Part shown: piece after piece, positions 1 to 7,798 of the stretch
Layout: each line of letters starts with the position of its first letter
Position numbering within the stretch: the stretch's first letter is position 1
DNA from: Sediminibacterium sp. TEGAF015
Lineage (GTDB): Bacteria; Bacteroidota; Bacteroidia; Chitinophagales; Chitinophagaceae
Direction of reading: 5' to 3'
Assembly: GCF_025997995.1 (NCBI RefSeq)
Contig: NZ_AP026683.1
Coordinates: 310,501 to 374,500, forward strand
Length of the DNA: 64,000 nucleotides
Notes under the pieces: generated by a model
Told to the model about the DNA's origin: nothing
The model's input: only the letters and a program-made list of their open reading frames with translations
The model's database searches: none
Position numbers and translations under genes: made by a program

Positions 1-370
1 TCGGGGTGTCTGTTGGCCAGAAATTATAAGTGGGAAGATTGCTTTTTCTATTTTTAAATTTTTCAAATACCGGTTGAGTATTGCTTATAATCTGATTAGC
101 TATTCTGTTTTGCGCTTCCGTTAAATGGGGCTGTATATCGAGCAGCGTAAAGGATACCAAGCCGGTAAAGAATGGATTGATATCGGCTTTAAACCGGTCT
201 TTATTATGTGCATACATCCTATAGGATGGGATAGATCCTTTGGGAAAAATCCCATCTTCTTTAGCTTGCAGAAAAGCAATTCTTTCCATTAGCTGCGATA
301 TTATAAGACTATCACCAGCAAATCCAGATAAAGAAATAGTAACAAAAAATAAAGTAAAAAATAACTTCAT
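1..370 (-). CDS. Secreted protein of unknown function, C-terminus cut off by window edge
   Basis: An open frame begins at an ATG (complement of 368-370) and runs off the left edge without a stop, giving the first 123 residues. Residues 1-18 form a hydrophobic signal peptide that ends near SGFAG. The mature part contains SYRMYAHNKDRFKAD, FFTGLVSFTLLDIQPHL and YNFWPTDTP. I do not recognise the family for certain. The mix of a helix-rich segment and aromatic loops could fit an alpha/alpha-toroid protein, but that is a guess. A TACATTTG box lies 15 nt upstream of the start and supports this start codon. Confidence 0.7.
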   Translation of the reverse strand, partial: MKLFFTLFFVTISLSGFAGDSLIISQLMERIAFLQAKEDGIFPKGSIPSYRMYAHNKDRFKADINPFFTGLVSFTLLDIQPHLTEAQNRIANQIISNTQPVFEKFKNRKSNLPTYNFWPTDTP

Positions 371-384
371 GTAGGTTCAAAAAT

Positions 385-392
385 CAAATGTA
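385..392 (-). promoter_or_regulatory. Bacteroidota -7 element (TACATTTG)
   Basis: The exact TAnnTTTG consensus on the minus strand lies 15 nt upstream of the partial secreted-protein gene. I see no good -33 TTTG at the usual spacing, so this rests on the -7 box alone. Confidence 0.4.
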
Positions 393-515
393 TTGAAATG
401 CCTGCATTTATCGAGTTTACAACTCACTTGTTTAAATAAGTTCCCTATAAAGCCCAAAACTTAAGGATATTTATCACAGATATTCATACTGATTAAACTT
501 TAATTCATTTGTTTT

Positions 516-974
516 ATGATGCGCTTTAGTAAGATTTTCTTTGCAATTCTTTCTTTCTTAATTCTTCAGGGATTTTCATTGATACAGGAAGATCCCAATG
601 CAATCGTTGGGGTCTGGAAAACCGGAGATGGGAATGCAATGGTTCGTATTTACAAAAACGGTGAAAAATTTCAAGGTAAAATAGTTTGGTTAAAAGAACC
701 CAATGATCCTGAGACAGGTAAGCCTAAACTGGATAAAAATCATTCAGAAGAAGCCAATCGTAGCAGACCTATCATTGGATTGGTTAATGTTTGGGGATTC
801 TCTTATAAAGAGAAAAATATCTGGGATGAAGGAAATATATATGACCCAAAGAACGGGAACACTTATTCATGCGCCATGAAACTTATAAACGCCAATTCAT
901 TGGAAGTAAGAGGATTCATAGGCGTCTCTTTAATTGGCAGAACAGATACCTGGACTAGACAAGTAGCGAAATAA
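516..974 (+). CDS. DUF2147 family secreted protein
   Basis: 152 residues: a signal peptide (about 1-22) followed by one DUF2147 domain. The family hallmarks are visible: an opening GVWKTGDGNAMVRIY, then GKIVWLKEPNDPETGKPKLD, and a C-terminal FIGVSLIGRTDTWTR. DUF2147 proteins are exported small beta-rich proteins of unknown biochemical role. The gene stands alone, divergent from the secreted gene on its left and convergent with a barrel gene on its right (24 bp gap). Two consecutive ATG codons open the frame; either could be the start. Confidence 0.85.
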   Translation: MMRFSKIFFAILSFLILQGFSLIQEDPNAIVGVWKTGDGNAMVRIYKNGEKFQGKIVWLKEPNDPETGKPKLDKNHSEEANRSRPIIGLVNVWGFSYKEKNIWDEGNIYDPKNGNTYSCAMKLINANSLEVRGFIGVSLIGRTDTWTRQVAK

Positions 975-998
975 AATTTGGAGAACTGATAGGTTGTT

Positions 999-2018
999 TT
1001 AAGGTGATACCAAATTAATACTGATATTAAAGTACAATGGATTGCCTAGATTGCTGCTAAAATAGCGCTGGTTATCTCGCTTTCCGTTGTACTCATTCAT
1101 CACATCGAATCTCCAATTATATCTTAGTCCGGCTTGTGCACTTAGCCATACAAAACCTGATATTTTTCGTTCCCACATAATCCTGGGTTTTAACTCGCCG
1201 CGTTGAATAAACACTGCTCTTTTTTGGCTGTTGGGTAAATTCATCCAGAATTGATTTCCTTCCAGTTCAAAGCCTAGTTGTAACATATTGGTAGTTGAAA
1301 AATTATATCTCAGATGTCCTCTTGCAGGTAAGAGTAATTCCATTCCCCATTTGTCATTAAAGGTTTTGTTCCAAAGCAGTACAGGAATATGTAATACACT
1401 ACCTGCTCTGTAAGTTCTGGAAACACCCAATCCCACCATGTTTTTTTCTGATGTCTTCCATCCATAAATAGCGGTTCCGCTAATCGTTAATGATTGATTG
1501 TTTATATTTTTAAAAGACGAAAAGACACCATTGAAATCAAGACTTGATTGCAGGATCAAAAAGTTTTTTTCATTCAGTGGTTTAAACAATAATCCATTGA
1601 TACCTGCACTTGTCATTGCATTTGCATTAATTCCGTTGGTAAACGCATTACTGGTTGCATTGGCTACATTAAACTTGCTTGACCAATAATTCAAGCCCAT
1701 TTGCCAGATGAGTTTATTGGTAGAAATAACAGGTATATTGGCCTGAGCTCTGATAGAGCTAACCTGTTCAACCTGAAAATCCTGTGATGCAGGCAAAACT
1801 GGGCCTAACTTCACACCTGGCATAGTAAATCCACTCTGATATTCATATCCAAGATTAAAGATGCGTTGCGGTGTTTGATTGATTACTTTCTGTGTTGCGT
1901 ATCTTTTTACTCCTTCGGCATCTCCAAATTTGCTGTAATCAAAATTATCTGTGCTGTCATTTTGAGCGCTTGCGTCAAGCGAAATCACTACCAGACAAGT
2001 CATTATATATTTTTTCAT
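999..2018 (-). CDS. Probable DUF6268-like outer-membrane beta-barrel protein
   Basis: 339 residues. The signal peptide (about 1-18, cut after DASAQ) is followed by a polar linker. From about residue 55 there are repeating amphipathic strands with aromatic ends (for example FNLGYEYQSGF, LIWQMGLNYWSSKFNV, RHFSSN-like C-terminal strands), as expected of an outer-membrane barrel. The segment FQVEQVSSIRAQANIPVI resembles the DUF6268 family; no specific ligand can be inferred. A TATATTTG box lies 23 nt upstream of the start. It has the same length as the next gene, but the sequences are unrelated by eye. Confidence 0.65.
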   Translation of the reverse strand: MKKYIMTCLVVISLDASAQNDSTDNFDYSKFGDAEGVKRYATQKVINQTPQRIFNLGYEYQSGFTMPGVKLGPVLPASQDFQVEQVSSIRAQANIPVISTNKLIWQMGLNYWSSKFNVANATSNAFTNGINANAMTSAGINGLLFKPLNEKNFLILQSSLDFNGVFSSFKNINNQSLTISGTAIYGWKTSEKNMVGLGVSRTYRAGSVLHIPVLLWNKTFNDKWGMELLLPARGHLRYNFSTTNMLQLGFELEGNQFWMNLPNSQKRAVFIQRGELKPRIMWERKISGFVWLSAQAGLRYNWRFDVMNEYNGKRDNQRYFSSNLGNPLYFNISINLVSP

Positions 2019-2041
2019 CAGGTGTTTTTATTTGCGTAGGA

Positions 2042-2049
2042 CAAATATA
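2042..2049 (-). promoter_or_regulatory. Bacteroidota -7 element (TATATTTG)
   Basis: Exact TAnnTTTG on the minus strand, 23 nt upstream of the DUF6268-like barrel gene. No convincing -33 partner. Confidence 0.4.
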
Positions 2050-2114
2050 CCCTGCATATAACTAGCTTGTCTGGCGTGAACTTTTCTACTTACAACCAGC
2101 GGTTGTATTAGACG

Positions 2115-3134
2115 CTAAAACGTATAAATAGCAGCAATTAAAAGATTGGAAGATTTTTGAGTATTGCCTGTTTTGCTATTAAATAATGTGTTTGTGCTAT
2201 TGTCTAGTCTTAATTCCGGAATAAGGGTAAGTTTATTAATCTTGATTTTACCTGAAAGAGTTGTAGCACTCACGTTGCCAATACCAATTGGATTAATACT
2301 TCGGTCATTAAAAAAATCTTCCCTTAGTGAAATACCAAATTGATTGGAGAAATCATAATTCAGGTAAAATGCTTCGGAATTCCAGCTACTGTTACCATTA
2401 ATGGTTTTCTGACTATTGATACTCCCATCAAATGCAGCACTCAATTTTTTAGATAAGCTGGCTGTTAGTACCAGATTGTATTGCGTCGTAATATCTCCAT
2501 GCAGAAAGTTAACATAAGCTTTTAGTTCGTCTTTCTTTGTTGCAGTTGCTACTTGTGCAATAATGTATTTTGGATTAGAGTTAAAAGTTGAATAATCAGT
2601 TGGGTCTACCAATCCTATCATTAAGGTTGTTTTTCCGCCAATTGCATAATCGGCTTTAAATCCAGTATGGAAAAATGGACCATAAGAGAAACCATATGAC
2701 ATACTATAGTTTCTGTTTGCTGGTGCATCTAGTAGTTCATATCCAATATGCGTTGCAAACTTTCCAGCGGTTAGTTTTAATTTACTATTGACAGCATAGG
2801 AAACGCTTACTTGTTTAATATTCGTCATGATGTCTTTGTCATTGTAAGAGAATTCCTGTACTCTTTTACCTATTCCCAAATCAAGGGTAGAAGAAAACTT
2901 GCCATAGGTTTGATCTACTTTTATGCTTGCCATGCCCAGCTGAAAAGAGTTGGAGGAGTTTGTAAAGCTGGTATAATTATTATGGTTGCCCACTCCATCC
3001 TTGGTTAGGGCTCTGAAATAACCATCAATATAACCTGTTATTACTGTTGTTGACTTCGGGGGCTCCATTTTTTGAGCAAAACCGGATAGGATTGCGCATG
3101 AACCTGCGCAAGAAAATAAAATTTTCTTTAACAT
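2115..3134 (-). CDS. Outer-membrane porin, OmpL/Bbp2-like
   Basis: 339 residues with a signal peptide (about 1-20, ending GFAQ). The mature protein looks like the beta-barrel porin-2 family: TTVITGYIDGYFRALT near the N-terminus, then GKFATHIGYELLDAPANRN and YGFSYGPFFHTGFKADY around residues 120-165. It probably forms a small-solute channel in the outer membrane. It is the next gene after the ammonium transporter on the same strand (80 bp apart), which suggests it helps ammonium or another nitrogen source cross the outer membrane; that link is inference. A strong hairpin lies in the gap between the two genes. Confidence 0.75.
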   Translation of the reverse strand: MLKKILFSCAGSCAILSGFAQKMEPPKSTTVITGYIDGYFRALTKDGVGNHNNYTSFTNSSNSFQLGMASIKVDQTYGKFSSTLDLGIGKRVQEFSYNDKDIMTNIKQVSVSYAVNSKLKLTAGKFATHIGYELLDAPANRNYSMSYGFSYGPFFHTGFKADYAIGGKTTLMIGLVDPTDYSTFNSNPKYIIAQVATATKKDELKAYVNFLHGDITTQYNLVLTASLSKKLSAAFDGSINSQKTINGNSSWNSEAFYLNYDFSNQFGISLREDFFNDRSINPIGIGNVSATTLSGKIKINKLTLIPELRLDNSTNTLFNSKTGNTQKSSNLLIAAIYTF

Positions 3135-3158
3135 TGTGATGACTTTTAGTTAATAATG

Positions 3159-3205
3159 GGTACAGTCATGAATTCTGGACCAGAGAATTCTGTTTTGACT
3201 GTACC
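3159..3205. other. Strong two-part inverted repeat between the amt and porin genes
   Basis: Outer arms 3159-3168 and 3196-3205 are perfect 10-bp complements. Inner arms 3170-3176 and 3184-3190 (GAATTCT/AGAATTC) add 7 more pairs. On the plus strand it is followed by a T run (3208-3216) and would be a good intrinsic terminator, but no plus-strand gene ends here. In the minus-strand transcript it sits just after the amt stop codon, preceded by an A run and without a T tract, so it may act as an mRNA-stabilising or processing hairpin, or block antisense transcription. Confidence 0.7.
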
Positions 3206-3214
3206 TGTTTTTTT

Positions 3215-4582
3215 TTAAGCGTTTTCTGTTACAAGCAAAGTACCTTGCAAATATTTTTCATTGTGTTGTGTTGCATCAAGACCAAGTTCTTCTTCTTCTG
3301 AACTAACTCTCAATGGTAACATCAGGCTGATAACTTTGAATATTCCTAGTGACATAGTAAAGCTGAAGACTACCACAATCACTAAAGCTTTTAACTGAGT
3401 TAGAAAAAAGCCGGTATTGCCATATAGTAAACCATCAACGCCTGCAGTGTTTACTGATTTGGTTGCAAATACTCCGGTAAGCAACATGCCAACCATACCG
3501 CCTATTCCATGACAGGGAAATACGTCAAGTGTATCATCCAATGAAGACTTGGACTTATAATAAACTGCAAGATTCGATATGATGGCTGCAATAAATCCAA
3601 TGAATATACTCTGTGGGATAGCAACGAAACCTGCTCCCGGTGTAATAGCAACCAATCCTACGACCGCCCCAATACAAAATCCTAATACAGAGGGTTTCTT
3701 ACCTCTCATTACGTCAAAAAACATCCAGGATAAACCCGCAGCAGCTGCTGCAGTATTGGTTGTAGCGAAAGCAGAAACAGCCAGCGCATTTGCTCCTAAT
3801 GCAGAGCCTGCATTGAATCCGAACCATCCAAACCAAAGCAAGCCAGTCCCAATTAAGACATATGGAATATTAGCAGGTGGAATTTCTATTTGTTCAATAT
3901 GTGTTTTTCTACGTTTTAAAATAAGAGCCCCGGCCAATGCAGCACACCCTGCTGATATATGTACCACTGTGCCTCCTGCAAAATCCAGCGCTCCCATTTT
4001 AAAGAGAAATCCATCGGGATGCCATGTCCAATGTGCAATGGGTGCATATACCAGTATACTGAAAAGTGCTATGAAAAGGATATAGCTAGTGAATTTGATT
4101 CTTTCTGCAACAGCCCCCACTACCAAGCCTGGGGTAATGATGGCAAACATTAACTGAAACAGTGCAAAAAGGCCCAATGGAATAGTGGGGGCGAGGCTCC
4201 ATGGAGCCCCACTATTTACCCCCTTCATAAACAGGTATGTAGTTGGATTGCCAATTAATCCACCCATTGATTCTCCAAAGCATAGGCTGAATCCTATTGT
4301 TACCCAAAGAATGGAAACTACTCCACTGGCAACAACACTTTTTATCATGGTTGAAATCACATTTTTTCTATGAACCATACCGCCATAAAAGAAGGCCAGG
4401 CCTGGTGTCATTAAAAAGACAAGTGCAGTTGCCACTAAAATCCAGGCAATATCTGCAGCATTATAGTTGCCATCTTTATCTGTGAAACTGATTTCGGGGG
4501 GAGCAAAGATGCCCAATATTGCAACCAACAATAAAACCAGGAACGGTGTCACATTGTAAAAGTTGAGTTTCTTTTGATACAT
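3215..4582 (-). CDS. amt: Ammonium transporter (Amt family)
   Basis: 455 residues with about 11-12 membrane segments, conducting NH3/NH4+ across the inner membrane. Family motifs are clear: FLMTPGLAFFYGGMV, GAVAERIKF, LDFAGGTVVHISAG and FPCHGIGGMVGML. The twin pore histidines of Amt proteins correspond to H208 and H358. The C-terminal tail (LGLDATQHNE) matches the region that contacts PII proteins in this family, but no glnK/PII gene is adjacent. The porin gene follows in the same direction. The upstream gap of 312 bp is very AT-rich and should hold its promoter, though I find no exact TAnnTTTG box for it. Confidence 0.95.
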   Translation of the reverse strand: MYQKKLNFYNVTPFLVLLLVAILGIFAPPEISFTDKDGNYNAADIAWILVATALVFLMTPGLAFFYGGMVHRKNVISTMIKSVVASGVVSILWVTIGFSLCFGESMGGLIGNPTTYLFMKGVNSGAPWSLAPTIPLGLFALFQLMFAIITPGLVVGAVAERIKFTSYILFIALFSILVYAPIAHWTWHPDGFLFKMGALDFAGGTVVHISAGCAALAGALILKRRKTHIEQIEIPPANIPYVLIGTGLLWFGWFGFNAGSALGANALAVSAFATTNTAAAAAGLSWMFFDVMRGKKPSVLGFCIGAVVGLVAITPGAGFVAIPQSIFIGFIAAIISNLAVYYKSKSSLDDTLDVFPCHGIGGMVGMLLTGVFATKSVNTAGVDGLLYGNTGFFLTQLKALVIVVVFSFTMSLGIFKVISLMLPLRVSSEEEELGLDATQHNEKYLQGTLLVTENA

Positions 4583-4894
4583 AATTAAATTAGTTTTGTT
4601 TATAATGTGATTACTTTTAACCCAATTTAGTTAAAAAAAAACACAAATAGCTGTTAGTTTTAAAGATATAAATAAATATAATGTGAATTTGTCCCTTTGA
4701 GAATCCACTTATATTTAAGAATTAATTCGTTTAATTCATTGAAAAACAAATCAATAGAAGGTTATGTAACTTATTAACATTTATATATAAAAATTATGTA
4801 ATTTTAATATTTTAATCAAATTTTAAAATTAAATTTATGATTTTCTCTTGTTTTCAAATATTCAATTATCTGTAATATTTGTTTTCTTTGCTAG
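4583..4894. other. AT-rich divergent intergenic region
   Basis: This 312-bp gap between amt (minus) and the cupin gene (plus) contains no credible ORF. It is strikingly AT-rich, with A runs and TATATATA-like stretches. On the cupin side there is a near-consensus -7 box, AATATTTG, at 4874-4881. This is the expected place for nitrogen-responsive control of amt, but I recognise no operator. Confidence 0.6.
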
Positions 4895-5395
4895 ATGAGT
4901 CCAAGAATTGAAGCAATACAGGCAACCTATCAGATGATGCCTCATCCCGAAGGAGGTTTTTACAAGGAAACCTATCGTTCTGATATAGAAATAGAGGGGG
5001 AACTGTTCTCAAATGGGATGACTGGCAACAGAAGTTGCTCAACTGCAATACTTTTTTTACTTGTTCAGAACAGTTTTTCTGCTTTTCACAAGATAAAATC
5101 TGACGAAGTCTGGCATTTTTATGATGGAGATCCGGTTGAGATTCATGTAATTGAACCTAATGGAAATTATCAATTGATTAGGTTGGGGAAGAATGCACTT
5201 AGAAATGAAGTATTTCAGGCTGTTGTGCCTGCAGGTGCCTGGTTCGCAAGCAAAACGGAAGGGGAATATTCTTTAGTTGGGTGTACCGTAGCCCCTGGAT
5301 TTGATTTTGCTGATTTTGAATTGGCAAAAGGGGAAAGACTTGCAGCTGAATTCCCTGAGCAAAGGGAACTGATCTATGCTTTTTGCAGGGATTAA
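4895..5395 (+). CDS. Cupin superfamily protein, DUF985 type
   Basis: 166 residues forming a single small cupin. The N-terminal HPEGGFYKETYRS and the central EVWHFYDGDPVEIHVI are the usual DUF985 motifs, and the C-terminal AGAWFASK and VAPGFDFADFELA complete the barrel. These proteins are cytoplasmic; the substrate is not established, although some cupins of this kind are sugar epimerase-like. Its stop codon overlaps the stop of the convergent sigma-partner gene by 4 nt. Confidence 0.85.
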   Translation: MSPRIEAIQATYQMMPHPEGGFYKETYRSDIEIEGELFSNGMTGNRSCSTAILFLLVQNSFSAFHKIKSDEVWHFYDGDPVEIHVIEPNGNYQLIRLGKNALRNEVFQAVVPAGAWFASKTEGEYSLVGCTVAPGFDFADFELAKGERLAAEFPEQRELIYAFCRD

Positions 5396-5742
5396 CGACT
5401 GTAATGGATAAGCAAATATCCGAATATACTTAGCAGCAATATAGCCAGTGTTACCAGTATAATCCATTGCTGACTTTCAATATTCCTTTTTCTTCTTTTG
5501 GACTTGCTTTTGTTAATTTGTTTTTTTAGCTGCTGGTTTAATAAGTGTGTGGTGTTGGCAATTTGAGATTTGTCTTTGAAAGCAGACAAGCCTTCCAATG
5601 CATCCATATTAAAATCTGATGCAGCAATTTTTTGTTCCAAATCATGCATTTCATCAGCGTTTACTTCATTTTTCAGATAGTTTATCAGTTCATCATCTGA
5701 AAGTGGTGCTTCTTTATTAAATATGGCTCTCCAGCTTTTCAT
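5392..5742 (-). CDS. Small single-span membrane protein, putative anti-sigma factor
   Basis: 116 residues: an acidic cytoplasmic N-terminal region (about 1-65), a basic linker (KSKSKRRKRN) and one C-terminal membrane helix (about 92-114). Its start overlaps the stop of the ECF sigma gene by 4 nt (ATGA), the usual sign of translational coupling, and this gene position is where ECF anti-sigma factors are commonly found. It lacks a recognisable zinc-binding anti-sigma motif (no His/Cys cluster) and has almost no periplasmic part. The anti-sigma role is therefore inferred from context only. Confidence 0.65.
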   Translation of the reverse strand: MKSWRAIFNKEAPLSDDELINYLKNEVNADEMHDLEQKIAASDFNMDALEGLSAFKDKSQIANTTHLLNQQLKKQINKSKSKRRKRNIESQQWIILVTLAILLLSIFGYLLIHYSR

Positions 5743-6305
5743 AACCTGTTTTGTTTTTTTAGAAGCATCAGTTTAAGATTTCGCTTTCCATTTTGAATAT
5801 TACTTTTTACTTGCAGTAGAGTATAGCCGGTGATATTGCTGATTTGCTGATAGCTTTTTTTATGATGATAGAATAAAGTTATGCATGTTTTTTGTTCTTG
5901 ATTTAAATCTTCCAGTGCATTTTCGAGCAGGGTTAAATTCATTTCTTTTTCTTCAATACTTTCATCCGGCACATCAATTAAAAGGATCTGATCATTTTGC
6001 TGATCCAATTCTATCGTGCTTTTTCTGTCTCTTATTTTCATTAAACAATGGTTGCAGGCTATTTTATATAGCCAGCTTTTTGGATAGTCTACCTGGTATT
6101 TTTCCAGTTCATTCAAAGCTTTTAGAAAAATTTGCTGTACTGCATCTTTAGCTTCTTCTTCATTTTTCAGATATTTCATACAAACACCTAACAGAAGTAG
6201 TGTATAACGCTGCAACAAAATACCAAGCCATTCCTTGTTCAGATCTGACTGATACTTTTTCAGTAATTCGTTATCGGTAATATGGTTAAAAGCAGCCGTA
6301 TTCAC
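5739..6305 (-). CDS. RNA polymerase sigma factor, ECF subfamily
   Basis: 188 residues with the two-domain ECF layout. Region 2 (about 20-95) includes YLKNEEEAKDAVQQIFLKAL and WLYKIACNHCLMKIRDRK. Region 4 (about 125-180) has a helix-turn-helix around SYQQISNITGYTLLQVKSNI. It directs RNA polymerase to a small regulon that cannot be named from here. The putative membrane-anchored partner overlaps its 3' end. No clear self-regulated promoter is visible in the 70-bp gap to the divergent NlpC/P60 gene. Confidence 0.92.
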   Translation of the reverse strand: MNTAAFNHITDNELLKKYQSDLNKEWLGILLQRYTLLLLGVCMKYLKNEEEAKDAVQQIFLKALNELEKYQVDYPKSWLYKIACNHCLMKIRDRKSTIELDQQNDQILLIDVPDESIEEKEMNLTLLENALEDLNQEQKTCITLFYHHKKSYQQISNITGYTLLQVKSNIQNGKRNLKLMLLKKQNRL

Positions 6306-6375
6306 AACTTAAATAAAAGCATTTTTCTTAAGATGCAGGCATAATTAAATTCCATATCTTCCCTTAAAAATTTAG

Positions 6376-7158
6376 ATGACTTATATCACTGCTATTGTTG
6401 CTGTAGTGCCTATCAGAGCAGAAGCATCTCATCAATCAGAAATGGTTTCTCAAATCTTATTCGGTGAGTTGGCCGAAATAACAGAGGGTAACCCACAACT
6501 TGTAACAGGTAGTTTTGTCAAAATAAAGACCAAATTGGATGGATATGAAGGCTGGTGTCAGTCTGCACAGTTAGCAAAAGTGCCAGCAGCAATAGCAGAA
6601 CGGTATGATGATGCCATTACGGCCGAGTTGTATAACCCAGTAGAGGTAAATGGAACAATTATGCAGTTGCCATTTGGTGTTTCTTTGGGGTTATTCAAAC
6701 ATCAGCAGTTGGATTTGGAAGGATATCAATTTGCATACAGAGGGCAGTCCGTTTTTCCAGCGAGCAATCATTTTTCATCAGAACTAGTAAATAAGATTAC
6801 CAGGCTTTTCTTAAATACACCTTATTTGTGGGGAGGGAGATCTTTGTTTGGGATTGATTGCAGTGGTTTTGTTCAGCAGGTTTATCGCTATTTTAATAAA
6901 ATGCTACCCAGAGATGCATATCAGCAGGCAGAAACCGGAACGGATATCGCTTTTTTAGCAGAGTCAAAATGCGGTGACCTTGCTTTTTTTGATAATCCAG
7001 CTGGAAAAATAACACATGTGGGCATCCTGCTCAATGAGTCAGAAATCATCCATGCATCCGGAAAAGTGCGGATTGACAATATTGACCAGGCTGGTATACT
7101 AAATACTGATACTGGTGAGCGAACGCATTCCCTCAGATTAATTAAGAGATATTTCTAA
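6376..7158 (+). CDS. NlpC/P60 (C40) peptidase with SH3-like domains
   Basis: 260 residues. The N-terminal half (about 1-125) looks like two SH3b-type modules (for example VVPIRAEASHQSEMVSQILFG). The C-terminal half is an NlpC/P60 domain with catalytic C162 in GIDCSGFVQQ, H214 in THVGILL and H226. This layout resembles YkfC-type gamma-D-glutamyl-L-diamino acid endopeptidases, which cut murein peptides during recycling. There is no obvious signal peptide, consistent with a cytoplasmic recycling role. A YkfB-like dipeptide epimerase lies 55 kb away at 61.5 kb. Confidence 0.88.
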   Translation: MTYITAIVAVVPIRAEASHQSEMVSQILFGELAEITEGNPQLVTGSFVKIKTKLDGYEGWCQSAQLAKVPAAIAERYDDAITAELYNPVEVNGTIMQLPFGVSLGLFKHQQLDLEGYQFAYRGQSVFPASNHFSSELVNKITRLFLNTPYLWGGRSLFGIDCSGFVQQVYRYFNKMLPRDAYQQAETGTDIAFLAESKCGDLAFFDNPAGKITHVGILLNESEIIHASGKVRIDNIDQAGILNTDTGERTHSLRLIKRYF

Positions 7159-7166
7159 ATACAAGA

Positions 7167-7319
7167 TTACATTAAATCCATTCCCTTGGCAAAATAGGTA
7201 ACTACACCAGGAAGGGCAAGCCAGAAGAATTCACGGTATACAAAAAGGAGTACAATCATGGCAGCAAGCCAGAAAAAGAACAACATCCAATATTTACCAG
7301 TAGATTGTTTCGCTTCCAT
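7167..7319 (-). CDS. 50-residue membrane protein
   Basis: A complete small frame: ATG at 7317-7319 and TAA at 7167-7169. The product starts MEAKQSTGKYWM, is very hydrophobic from about residue 10 (FFFWLAAMIVLLFV, then FFWLALPGVVTYFA) and ends GMDLM. It probably spans the membrane once or twice. It sits between the half-size TauE gene and the convergent NlpC/P60 gene, and a TATCTTTG promoter box lies 17 nt upstream of its start. Function is unknown. The clean start, stop and promoter argue that it is real. Confidence 0.65.
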   Translation of the reverse strand: MEAKQSTGKYWMLFFFWLAAMIVLLFVYREFFWLALPGVVTYFAKGMDLM

Positions 7320-7336
7320 TGTATCTTAATTTTTAA

Positions 7337-7344
7337 CAAAGATA
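7337..7344 (-). promoter_or_regulatory. Bacteroidota -7 element (TATCTTTG)
   Basis: Exact TAnnTTTG on the minus strand, 17 nt upstream of the 50-codon gene. It suggests the small gene has its own transcript apart from the TauE gene upstream. Confidence 0.4.
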
Positions 7345-7355
7345 AGGAGGGTGAA

Positions 7356-7793
7356 TCAATTCACCCTCGTCTCTTCAATAGATTGTTTATTTTTTGTTGT
7401 ATGATTTGCCTCAACTGGCTTTTTTTTATCAAAAAATAACATTTTAAGACTCAGTATTAGCATTACTAAGGCAAATATCTTCTTCACTTTATCATCCGAG
7501 ATATGTAAAGCCAGTTTACTTCCCAAGTAGCCTCCTGCAAAAAAAGCAATCGCAATTACGAATACATAGTTGAAATGAATCTGTCCTTGCTTATAATACT
7601 GCCATACCGCCAGCGCAACTACTGGCAAAACTAAAACGCCAAGAGAAGTGCCTTGAGCCTGTTTCTGGGTGAATCCCAGTAAAAACACAAGTGCAGGAAC
7701 CATGATGATTCCACCTCCAATGCCTACAAGCCCACTTAGAAATCCTGCGGCCAGGCCAATGATGACAAGTAATAGGAGGGTGGTTGTACTCAT
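7356..7793 (-). CDS. TauE/SafE family membrane protein, half-size
   Basis: 145 residues with about four membrane helices. The N-terminal GLAAGFLSGLVGIGGGIIMVPALVF is the classic TauE/SafE opening, and QAQGTSLGVLVLPVVAL and AGGYLGSKLALHISDD follow. Full-size relatives have about 250 residues in two repeated halves. This protein carries one half, so it would have to work as a dimer. TauE proteins export sulfonates or sulfite-like anions; the substrate here is unknown. It starts 5 bp after the pyrophosphatase stop, so the two are probably co-transcribed. Confidence 0.85.
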   Translation of the reverse strand: MSTTTLLLLVIIGLAAGFLSGLVGIGGGIIMVPALVFLLGFTQKQAQGTSLGVLVLPVVALAVWQYYKQGQIHFNYVFVIAIAFFAGGYLGSKLALHISDDKVKKIFALVMLILSLKMLFFDKKKPVEANHTTKNKQSIEETRVN

Positions 7794-7798
7794 AAATA

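Noticed and set aside
999..3134. The two adjacent 339-residue barrels as a recent duplication
   Set aside because: Equal length only; the sequences share no clear motifs beyond general barrel character.
3579..4085. 168-codon frame antisense to amt
   Set aside because: It mirrors a strongly conserved membrane transporter; the apparent protein has low-complexity Ala/Pro/Asn composition and no recognisable domain.
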